5,068 nt of DNA from Verrucomicrobia bacterium UBA4286. GTDB taxonomy: Bacteria > Verrucomicrobiota > Kiritimatiellia > RFP12 > UBA1067. The notes under the pieces were generated by a model, which saw nothing but the letters and a program-made list of their open reading frames with translations, was not told the origin of the DNA and searched no databases. The translations under genes were made by a program, and so were the position numbers. Below, in pieces: positions 1 to 5,029 of this stretch. The first letter of the stretch is position 1. Each line of letters starts with the position of its first letter. The stretch is from assembly GCA_002395905.1 (NCBI GenBank), contig DGVK01000116.1, forward strand, positions 1 through 5,068, read 5' to 3'.

Positions 1-80
1 GTGAAACCCGCCCGAAAGGACGGGATGAATGAATGACCGAACCTCCACAGAACATCAGTCTTCCTGATACGATCTGACAG
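1..80 (+). ncRNA. rnpB: RNase P RNA, 3' end (partial; gene begins before the window)
   Basis: RNase P RNA is the catalytic subunit that trims the 5' leader of pre-tRNAs. Only the 3' end is present. Positions 7-24 form a seven-position stem (one C-A mismatch) closed by a GAAA tetraloop, matching P18 with its GNRA loop. ATGAATGA follows directly (25-32, repeated in overlap at 29-36), then a 10-nt spacer and ACAGAAC (47-53). Escherichia coli rnpB has the same order: a seven-pair GNRA hairpin, AUGAAUGA, nine nucleotides, ACAGAAC. Positions 71-80 would be the 3' strand of P1, and an intrinsic terminator follows at the right distance. One thing does not fit: the usual CCCGGCUUAU after ACAGAA is replaced by AUCAGUCUUCCUGAU (54-68), so the P4 strand is divergent or I have misaligned it. 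The exact 3' end is estimated. Identification rests on remembered consensus, not on a covariance search. Confidence 0.66.
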
Positions 81-88
81 AGGCGAAC

Positions 89-123
89 GAGGCCGCGTCC
101 AACGACGCGGCCTCCTCTTTTTT
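89..123 (+). terminator. Intrinsic (Rho-independent) terminator
   Basis: A perfect 10-bp GC-rich stem is formed by GAGGCCGCGT (89-98) and ACGCGGCCTC (105-114), with a 6-nt loop CCAACG. After CTC comes a run of six T (118-123). This is a textbook intrinsic terminator on the plus strand. It ends the upstream transcription unit, probably rnpB, and separates it from the fumarase operon. Confidence 0.9.
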
Positions 124-131
124 GGTATAAT
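123..131 (+). promoter_or_regulatory. Extended -10 promoter for the fumarase operon
   Basis: TGGTATAAT at 123-131 is a perfect TGnTATAAT extended -10 element. The expected start of transcription is near 138, leaving a leader of only about 12 nt before the ATG at 150. The -35 position (about 103-108, CGACGC) is poor and lies inside the terminator stem, which is typical of promoters that rely on the extended -10. The T of its TG is the last base of the terminator T-tract, so the two signals abut. Confidence 0.68.
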
Positions 132-149
132 ACGCGCTGAACCGGTTGT

Positions 150-1016
150 ATGGCTATGAAAGATAGAAAAGACATAAAGGAAGATGTCGTCGGCAGACTG
201 GCGCGCCTCGTGCGTGACACGAGTTCGTCCCTGCCGGACGATGTGGAGCGTGCTGTAAGGCGTGCGGTGCGTCGCGAAGAGAGCGGTTCTTCGGCGGCGG
301 TTGTGCTGCGCACGATTCTCGATAATGTCGCGCTTGCCCGCAAAGAGCAGACGCCGCTTTGCCAGGACACTGGAACGCTTACATTTTTTATCGGAGAGAA
401 CCTGCGGCGCAAGGTGCGGCCGGAGCACGTGCGCAAGGCGGTCGCGCTTGCGACGAAGAACGGATGGCTGCGCAAGAACACGATTGATGCTGTCACGGGC
501 CGCTCGTATGACGACAACTGCGCGGAGGTCGCGCCGGTCGTGCATTACGTGGCGGGTCACGAGGGGAAGGTGACGCTTCTCATGAAGGGCGGCGGCAGCG
601 AAAACATGTCGCGGCAGTATTCGTTGCCTGATTCATCGCTTGGCGCGGGGCGCGATCTTGAAGGCGTGAGAAAGTGTGTGCTGGACGCCGTTCACAAGGC
701 GCAGGGTTTCGGATGCGCGCCCGGGGTGCTGGGCGTCTGCATAGGCGGCGACCGGGCGACGGGTTATGAGACTGCGAAGATGCAGCTTTTGCGTTCGCTG
801 GACGACAAAGCCGGCGACGCGGCACTGCGCAGGCTGGAGGACAGGATTCTTAAAGAGGCCAATTCGCTCGGGATTGGCCCCATGGGGCTCGGCGGGCGGA
901 CTACTCTTCTCGGCGTGAAGATCGCGGCGCGGTCGCGCGTCCCGGCGTCGTTTTTTGTCACGGTTGCGTACATGTGCTGGGCGTTGAGGCGCAGGACGAT
1001 GGAGTTCACGAAATGA
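150..1016 (+). CDS. Class I fumarate hydratase / L(+)-tartrate dehydratase family, alpha subunit
   Basis: This 288-residue cytoplasmic protein is the iron-sulphur subunit of a two-subunit class I hydro-lyase (fumarate + water to L-malate; some relatives act on tartrate). Visible family motifs are LCQDTG (residues 70-75), the NCAEVAPVV block (123-131), KGGGSENMSR (146-155), GCAPGVLGVCIGGD (188-201), GPMGLGGRTT (243-252) and CWALRR near the C-terminus. Cys71, Cys189 and Cys276 sit where this family places its three [4Fe-4S] ligands. The length is normal for a separate alpha subunit and corresponds to the N-terminal half of single-chain FumA/FumB. The start at 150 is used because it follows the -10 box; ATG at 156 is equally possible, and neither has a clear Shine-Dalgarno, so initiation may be near-leaderless. 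Its stop overlaps the beta-subunit start by ATGA. Fumarase is the likelier activity in a two-gene operon with no tartrate genes nearby, but sequence alone does not exclude tartrate dehydratase (ttdA-like). Confidence 0.93.
   Translation: MAMKDRKDIKEDVVGRLARLVRDTSSSLPDDVERAVRRAVRREESGSSAAVVLRTILDNVALARKEQTPLCQDTGTLTFFIGENLRRKVRPEHVRKAVALATKNGWLRKNTIDAVTGRSYDDNCAEVAPVVHYVAGHEGKVTLLMKGGGSENMSRQYSLPDSSLGAGRDLEGVRKCVLDAVHKAQGFGCAPGVLGVCIGGDRATGYETAKMQLLRSLDDKAGDAALRRLEDRILKEANSLGIGPMGLGGRTTLLGVKIAARSRVPASFFVTVAYMCWALRRRTMEFTK
1001..1016 (+). promoter_or_regulatory. Ribosome binding site and ATGA coupling junction of the beta subunit
   Basis: GGAG at 1001-1004 lies 8 nt before ATG 1013. That ATG overlaps the alpha-subunit TGA (1014-1016) as ATGA. 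This fixes the beta start at 1013 rather than the in-frame ATG at 974, which has no Shine-Dalgarno and would overlap the alpha gene by 43 nt. The overlap predicts translational coupling and balanced subunit amounts. Confidence 0.8.
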
Positions 1017-1582
1017 AGACACTTGAATATCCGTTTGACGAGCGGTCTGTCCGTGCGCTGAGGGCGGGCGATGCAGTCGCGATTACAGGCCGCATATACA
1101 CCGGTCGAGACAAGATGCACAAGTTCTTCGCCGACGGCGGGAGGCTGCCGGTCGATTTTCGCGACGGCGCGCTTTATCATTGCGGGCCTGTCGTCGTCGA
1201 GTGCGATGGAGGATGGCGCGTTGTTGCGGCGGGGCCGACGACGAGCGTAAGGGAGAATCCATACGAGCCGAACTTCATTGCGAAGACGGGTGTTCGGCTG
1301 ATAATCGGCAAGGGCGGTATGGACGCGGCGACTCTCGCGGCGATGAAAAAGCACGGATGCGTCTACATACAGGCCGTCGGCGGCGCGGCGGCGCTTTGCG
1401 CGGCGAGCGTGGAAAAGGTGGCGGGCGTGTCGATGCTGGAAGAGTTCGGCGCGGCAGAGGCGATCTGGCACTTCGACGTGAAGGGATTCCGCGGCGTCGT
1501 TGCGATGGACGCGCACGGTCGCAGTCTCTTCGACGAAGTCGCCGCGTCTTCCGGGGAACGCCTTTGCGAGCTGCAGGGCTAG
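1013..1582 (+). CDS. Class I fumarate hydratase / L(+)-tartrate dehydratase family, beta subunit
   Basis: This 189-residue protein is the partner of the alpha subunit and corresponds to the C-terminal half of single-chain class I fumarases, a swivelling domain that closes over the cluster and supplies substrate-binding residues. Recognisable motifs are the ITGRIYTGRDKMHKF block (residues 24-38, the family's G-x-[VI]-Y-T-x-R-D-x-x-H-K), LYHCGPV (54-60), AAGPTTSVREN (72-82), LIIGKGGM (96-103), AVGGAAAL (121-128) and GVSMLEEFG near 138-146. The length is normal for the beta family and the protein has no signal peptide or membrane segment. It is in one operon with alpha (ATGA overlap, GGAG ribosome site). 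No terminator follows, so transcription may continue into the short frame and restriction-modification gene downstream. As with alpha, fumarase is preferred over tartrate dehydratase (ttdB-like), but the substrate is not proven. Confidence 0.92.
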   Translation: MKTLEYPFDERSVRALRAGDAVAITGRIYTGRDKMHKFFADGGRLPVDFRDGALYHCGPVVVECDGGWRVVAAGPTTSVRENPYEPNFIAKTGVRLIIGKGGMDAATLAAMKKHGCVYIQAVGGAAALCAASVEKVAGVSMLEEFGAAEAIWHFDVKGFRGVVAMDAHGRSLFDEVAASSGERLCELQG

Positions 1583-1634
1583 CGCACATGGAGGAATGCG
1601 GCCTGGGAGAAATGATGCAGTGGAACATGGCCGA

Positions 1635-1790
1635 ATGAGCGGTAAAACGACATCTTGCGCCCTCAATCGCGACATTCTGGAACGGCACGTTCCGGAAGAG
1701 GTTCTTGCGGTCTTGCTGAAGGACCGCTCGACAGGCCGCAATCTCATCTGGGCGACGGATGAAAAGGAGAACTTCACAAATGGAATCTGA
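1635..1790 (+). CDS. Short ORF, likely N-terminal remnant of another RM methylase
   Basis: This 51-residue frame contains VLLKDRSTGRNLIWATDE. That closely matches, from memory, the N-terminal LL-x-DRTT-x-NI-I-WATD signature of a family of large adenine methylases of restriction systems whose full proteins continue into a VFTPSWICNxQ motif. Here the similarity ends exactly after WATD; the last residues (EKENFTNGI) are simply the Shine-Dalgarno and start region of the next gene read in another frame. The frame overlaps that gene by 11 nt (1780-1790). ATG 1635 has no convincing ribosome site, though it overlaps a preceding TGA as ATGA. Best reading: the intact 5' end of a methylase gene whose remainder was lost when the present RM gene arrived. 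The alternatives are a real small accessory protein translated just ahead of the RM enzyme, or coincidence. The rest of 1583-1634 holds nothing recognisable. Confidence 0.45.
   Translation: MSGKTTSCALNRDILERHVPEEVLAVLLKDRSTGRNLIWATDEKENFTNGI
1675..1697 (+). promoter_or_regulatory. Inverted repeat upstream of the RM gene (first)
   Basis: TTCTGGAACG (1675-1684) and CGTTCCGGAA (1688-1697) are complementary over ten positions with one G-U pair, separated by GCA. It could be a hairpin in the transcript or a near-palindromic protein-binding site (9 of 10 positions match as DNA). No T-tract follows, so it is not an intrinsic terminator. It lies about 80 nt before the RM start, inside the 51-codon frame. 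Function unknown. Confidence 0.35.
1707..1727 (+). promoter_or_regulatory. Inverted repeat upstream of the RM gene (second)
   Basis: GCGGTCTT (1707-1714) pairs with AGGACCGC (1720-1727) over eight positions, one of them G-U, with the 5-nt loop GCTGA. It starts nine bases after the first inverted repeat, so the two would stand as tandem hairpins in the leader of the RM gene. No T-tract follows. Whether it is regulatory or a by-product of GC-rich coding sequence cannot be told from one sequence. Confidence 0.3.
1764..1769 (+). promoter_or_regulatory. Ribosome binding site of the RM gene
   Basis: AAGGAG at 1764-1769 is a strong Shine-Dalgarno, 10 nt before ATG 1780. It decides the start: the in-frame ATG at 1759 lies upstream of this site and has no ribosome site of its own. 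Confidence 0.8.
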
Positions 1791-4700
1791 GACAAAGACA
1801 GTCAAGGCTGTGACGGAGTATGTTGCCGAGGTGTCGCGGCTTGCGAAGACTGGCAAGGCGACAGAGCACACGTTTCGCGGTGCACTTGCCGCGCTCATTG
1901 ACGCGCTCGCTCCTGGGCTTAAGGCCGTGAATGAGCCGAAGCGAACCGACTGCGGGGCTCCAGACTACATCGTTCAGGACAAGACGGGCCTTGGCGTTTT
2001 CTATGTGGAGGCGAAGGACTTGGGCGACGACGATCTTGACGGCAAGAAGCGCCCCGGGCACAAGGAGCAGTTCGACCGCTATAAAGCCGCGCTTGATACG
2101 ATTATCTTCACCGACTACCTCGACTTCCGTCTCTACCGCCACGGACAGTTCGCCAGCTCGGTCAGAATCGCGGATTGGGATGGAGAGGGCAAGGTGTCTG
2201 GCAGACCTGCGGCATACGCAGACTTCGCCGCGTTTGTAGCCGATGCCGCCGCCGGCGACCCCCAGAAGATTGACAACGCCAAGCGTCTTGCCGAATTGAT
2301 GGCGGGGAAGGCGCGTCTCCTTCAGCGCAACGCAGAGGAGTATCTTACACCTCTCTCTAAGGCGTACGATGACGCGCCTGATGGAGCAAAGCCGCCTGTA
2401 ACGCCGATTCTTGAACTTATGCTTGGTCTGCGCGACGTGCTGATGCCTGATGTCGGCGCGGGCGAGTTCTCGGATATTTTTGCCCAGACACTCACCTACG
2501 GCATGTTTGCTGCACGCCTCAACGACCCTACGCCAGAAGACTTTTCGCGCTACGAGGCAATGGCACTTATCCCCAAGACAAACCCGTTCCTCAAGCAGCT
2601 CTTCCAGTATGTCGCCAACAACCTTGAGGACGAACTGGAGTGGATGGTGGACGATCTCGCCGATCTCTTTCGCTCCGCCGATGTCGCAAAGATCATGCGC
2701 GGCTACGGGCGTACCGGCTCAGATCCGATGATTCACTTCTACGAGGACTTCCTCGCCGCATACGACGCGGAGCTCCGCAAAGACCGCGGAGTGTGGTATA
2801 CCCCGATTCAAGTCGTGAAGTTCATCGTCGGCGCGGCGGATTGGGCGCTTCGCACACGCTTTGGTCTGCCCGATGGCCTCGCAGACCGCTCGAAGGTCGA
2901 GATCGAACGCGAGGAAATCGCCCCTCACGGAAAGCGCATGACGCGCAAGGTGAAAAAGACCGTCCACCGCGTCCAGCTTCTCGATCCCGCGACGGGAACC
3001 GGCACGTTCATCGCAGAATCAATTCGCCAGATATTCGAGAAGTTCAAGGGCAACGAGGGAATGTGGCCCGGTTACGTCGAAAGCGACCTGCTGCCGCGTC
3101 TCAATGGCTTTGAGCTTTTGATGGCGTCCTATACGATGGCGCACATCAAGATCGACATGGCGCTTCGAGAGACAGGCGCCACGCCGTCCGGCAAAGAGCG
3201 CTTCCGCGTGTTTCTCACCGACTCGCTCTCCGACTGGCACAAGGAACTTCCGGGCGGGCTCTTCGCCTCCGCTCTCGCGCCGGAGCAGCAGGGCGCGGAC
3301 GAGGTGAAGCGCGACACGCCCGTCATGGTGGTCATGGGCAATCCGCCGTACTCGGGCGAGAGCCAGAACAAGGGCGACTGGATCATGAAGCTCATGGAGG
3401 CATACAAAGTCGAGCCGGGAGGCAAGGTGAAGCTCAAGGAGCGCAACCCGAAGTGGCTCAACGACGATTATGTGAAGTTCATCCGCCTCGCCGAGCACTA
3501 CGTGGAGAAGAACGGAGAGGGAATCGTCGCCTACATTACGCCGCATGGCTTTCTCGACAATCCGACATTCAGGGGAATGCGCTGGCATCTAATGAAGACC
3601 TTCGACGAAATCTGGACGCTGAATCTTCACGGCAACTCAAAGAAGAAAGAAGTCGCGCCCGACGGCGGAAAGGACGAGTGCGTCTTCAACATCATGCAGG
3701 GCGTGGCGATTACGCTCTTTGTGAAAAAGGGTGGAGTAGCCGCAAAGAACGCAAATGACGCAAAGGTTTATTATGCAGACCTCTGGGGCAAGAAGAAAGA
3801 CAAACTTGCCGCGCTTGACGATGCGACGATGGAATCCGTCAAGTGGCAGGAAGTTCAGCCAACCGAACCAATGCTCTTCTTCACGCCAAGAGACACGGAG
3901 GGCGAAGCCGAATGGAACGCGGCCTTTGGCATAGCCGAACTGATGAAAGTGAATGGCATGGGAGTAACGACAGGCGACGATGTAACGTTTGTAGATGAAG
4001 ATGTCGATCAGTTGTTCTCAAAGGTTGCGAATAAACACGACAAAGCAGAGCGGTCAAAGATTAGGAATTTTGCATACCGTCCGTTTGACGAAAGGCTTGT
4101 CTATTACGATTCGCGGATTCTTGCTCGAGCTCGCGAAAGATTTATGTCTATTTGTTTCAACACAGACCAGACTGGCAATTTTGCGCTTTGCTTGATTCGC
4201 ATCAACAGCAAGGACAACGGTTCGCCTGTATTCGTCACAGACAAGATTACTGACAAGACGATTCTTTCATCCAAGGATAATGCGAATGTCTTCCCTCTCT
4301 ACCTCTACGAAGAGAACATGGGGAAGATGGAGAAGCGGGCGAATCTCGACAAGGACATTGTTGCGAAACTCCGCGCCTCCGCGTCTCCGCGTGAGGAATT
4401 GTCTCCCGAAGACATCTTCGACTACATCTACGGTGTTCTTCACTCGCCCGCATACCGCGCGAAGTTCAAGGAGTTTCTGAAGGTCGATTTCCCGCGTATC
4501 CCGTACCCGAAGGACTCGGCCGAGTTCGTCCGCTTCCGTGATGCAGGGCGCGAGCTGCGCATGGTGCATCTCATGCGCGACTCCGAGCCTACGCTCTCTG
4601 AGACGCGCGCGAGGTTCCCTGTCGTCGGAGATAACACCGTTGACAAGGTTGAATGGGAAGACGGGCGCGTCTATATCAACGCGACGCAGTATTTCGACAA

Positions 4701-4902
4701 CGTGCCTGTCGAGGCGTGGGAGCAGCCTATCGGCGGCTATCGTCCTGCAGAGAAGTGGCTCAAGGATCGCAAAGGTCGCATTCTCACCCAAGACGACCTC
4801 AAGCACTACCAGCGCATAGTCCTTGCTTTAATGAAAACTGCCGAGGTGGTTGAAAAACTCGCAGCCGTTGATCGCGAAGAGTTTTGTGGAGATAATGCGT
4901 AG
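1780..4902 (+). CDS. Single-chain restriction-modification enzyme (nuclease + N6-adenine methyltransferase + Type ISP-like specificity domain)
   Basis: This 1040-residue cytoplasmic enzyme is predicted both to cut foreign DNA and to methylate adenine at the host target. An N-terminal PD-(D/E)XK nuclease shows Glu29, PD with Asp62, then VEAK with Glu77 and Lys79, and QFDRY (97-101). A helical connector follows (about 140-335). The methyltransferase has GVWYTP (337-342), motif I DPATGTGTF (402-410), the acidic motif GFEL near 443-446 and catalytic NPPY (521-524). NPKWLNDDYVKF (556-567) and LHGN (616-619) are typical of the Type ISP/IIG branch. The specificity region includes GVTTGDD (728-734), YRPFDER (766-772), YGVLHSP, FPRIPYP from 904, IGGY (984-987) and KWLKDRKGR from 992, matching the Type ISP C-terminal domain. 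LlaGI and LlaBIII are about 1,570 residues because of a helicase between nuclease and connector; I see no Walker or DEAD-type motifs here. The organisation therefore resembles Type IIG/IIL MmeI. No separate S, M or R gene accompanies it. All catalytic motifs look intact. The recognition sequence cannot be predicted. Confidence 0.92.
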   Translation: MESETKTVKAVTEYVAEVSRLAKTGKATEHTFRGALAALIDALAPGLKAVNEPKRTDCGAPDYIVQDKTGLGVFYVEAKDLGDDDLDGKKRPGHKEQFDRYKAALDTIIFTDYLDFRLYRHGQFASSVRIADWDGEGKVSGRPAAYADFAAFVADAAAGDPQKIDNAKRLAELMAGKARLLQRNAEEYLTPLSKAYDDAPDGAKPPVTPILELMLGLRDVLMPDVGAGEFSDIFAQTLTYGMFAARLNDPTPEDFSRYEAMALIPKTNPFLKQLFQYVANNLEDELEWMVDDLADLFRSADVAKIMRGYGRTGSDPMIHFYEDFLAAYDAELRKDRGVWYTPIQVVKFIVGAADWALRTRFGLPDGLADRSKVEIEREEIAPHGKRMTRKVKKTVHRVQLLDPATGTGTFIAESIRQIFEKFKGNEGMWPGYVESDLLPRLNGFELLMASYTMAHIKIDMALRETGATPSGKERFRVFLTDSLSDWHKELPGGLFASALAPEQQGADEVKRDTPVMVVMGNPPYSGESQNKGDWIMKLMEAYKVEPGGKVKLKERNPKWLNDDYVKFIRLAEHYVEKNGEGIVAYITPHGFLDNPTFRGMRWHLMKTFDEIWTLNLHGNSKKKEVAPDGGKDECVFNIMQGVAITLFVKKGGVAAKNANDAKVYYADLWGKKKDKLAALDDATMESVKWQEVQPTEPMLFFTPRDTEGEAEWNAAFGIAELMKVNGMGVTTGDDVTFVDEDVDQLFSKVANKHDKAERSKIRNFAYRPFDERLVYYDSRILARARERFMSICFNTDQTGNFALCLIRINSKDNGSPVFVTDKITDKTILSSKDNANVFPLYLYEENMGKMEKRANLDKDIVAKLRASASPREELSPEDIFDYIYGVLHSPAYRAKFKEFLKVDFPRIPYPKDSAEFVRFRDAGRELRMVHLMRDSEPTLSETRARFPVVGDNTVDKVEWEDGRVYINATQYFDNVPVEAWEQPIGGYRPAEKWLKDRKGRILTQDDLKHYQRIVLALMKTAEVVEKLAAVDREEFCGDNA
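3961..4260 (+). other. AT-richer target-recognition segment within the RM gene
   Basis: A hand count gives 134 G+C in these 300 bases (about 45%), against about 67% in 3301-3360 and 70% in 4501-4560. The drop begins gradually from about 3720. The segment encodes residues 728-827, in the part of the protein expected to read the DNA target, bounded by conserved framework on both sides. This fits a recognition domain exchanged from another source, or looser constraint in a variable domain. Confidence 0.55.
4369..4392 (+). repeat. Three-copy 8-bp tandem repeat inside the RM gene
   Basis: CTCCGCGC, CTCCGCGT and CTCCGCGT follow each other directly at 4369-4376, 4377-4384 and 4385-4392, with one mismatch among the 24 bases. 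They encode a low-complexity linker (LRASASPR, about residues 864-871) between the recognition segment and the conserved C-terminal part. The unit is not a multiple of three, so adding or losing one copy would shift the frame. The unit also recalls CTCYGCG-type dispersed repeats that I remember from other bacterial genomes; this is unverified. Confidence 0.7.
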
Positions 4903-4927
4903 GGGCGTAAGCGATGATAAGCGAGAA

Positions 4928-4954
4928 CCAAGACTGGGGGCTGTCCCCAGTTGG
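4928..4954 (+). repeat. REP-like bulged hairpin, GTCCCC repeat copy 1
   Basis: CCAA (4928-4931), a 2-nt GA bulge, then CTGGGG (4934-4939) pair with CCCCAG and TTGG (4945-4954) around the loop GCTGT: ten base pairs with one bulge. It begins 26 nt after the RM stop codon. Bulged hairpins of this size are characteristic of REP elements mobilised by REP-associated (Y1/IS200-type) transposases. No T-tract follows at once, so a role as intrinsic terminator is doubtful, though it could protect the 3' end of the RM mRNA. Confidence 0.6.
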
Positions 4955-5010
4955 CAGTGCGATTTTAGCGGTGATATTGACACATTCTATCATTTATCGC
5001 CGTGAAAAGC

Positions 5011-5029
5011 GGAGACTGTCCCCAGTTGG
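5011..5029 (+). repeat. GTCCCC repeat copy 2
   Basis: This 19-nt stretch matches 4936-4954 at 17 positions, including 14 identical bases (CTGTCCCCAGTTGG), exactly 75 bp downstream of the first copy. It lacks the left arm CCAACTGGGG, so it can only form the smaller imperfect palindrome GGAGAC-T-GTCCCC. The partner may lie beyond the window, or the copy is decayed. The stretch between the copies (4955-5010) is AT-richer and holds a weak 8-bp inverted repeat (4969-4976 with 4995-5002). Confidence 0.6.

Noticed and set aside
1..36. Possible C-terminus of an upstream protein gene (in-frame stop at 34-36 or 30-32)
   Set aside because: The same bases are better explained as the P18-like hairpin and ATGAATGA block of RNase P RNA, followed by a terminator.
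974..1012. Earlier in-frame start (ATG 974) for the fumarase beta subunit
   Set aside because: There is no Shine-Dalgarno and it overlaps the alpha gene extensively. GGAG plus the ATGA junction supports 1013, and the protein from 1013 begins as family members do.
1588..1638. 16-residue frame starting at ATG 1588 and overlapping ATG 1635 as ATGA
   Set aside because: It is too short, has no similarity I can recognise, and is the tail of an out-of-frame shadow of the beta subunit gene. The overlap with the next ATG is probably chance.
1759..1779. Earlier in-frame start (ATG 1759) for the RM gene
   Set aside because: The strong AAGGAG (1764-1769) lies downstream of it and correctly spaced for ATG 1780, and 1759 has no ribosome site.
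764..1795. Long minus-strand open frame opposite the fumarase genes
   Set aside because: It is Arg/Ala/Pro-rich and low in recognisable motifs. It lies opposite two well-supported genes with clear family motifs, a typical antisense shadow in GC-rich DNA.
4908..4924. Direct repeat TAAGCGA (4908-4914 and 4918-4924) just after the RM stop
   Set aside because: Seven bases twice in a short stretch is easily chance, and no further copies or iteron-like array are seen.
4977..4982. Perfect TTGACA -35 box between the two GTCCCC repeats
   Set aside because: No acceptable -10 element lies 16-18 nt downstream (the sequence there is GCCGTGA-like), so it is not supported as a promoter.
1758..5015. TGAAAAG/GGAGA similarity between the RM start (1760-1770) and the region after it (5003-5015) as possible insertion-site duplications
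   Set aside because: The match needs a 2-nt gap and is short and purine-rich; part of it is simply the Shine-Dalgarno. It is too weak to call target-site repeats.
4936..5029. CRISPR-like direct repeats
   Set aside because: There are only two copies, 19 nt long, with a 56-nt interval, no further units in the window and no cas genes. The hairpin form fits a REP-type element better.
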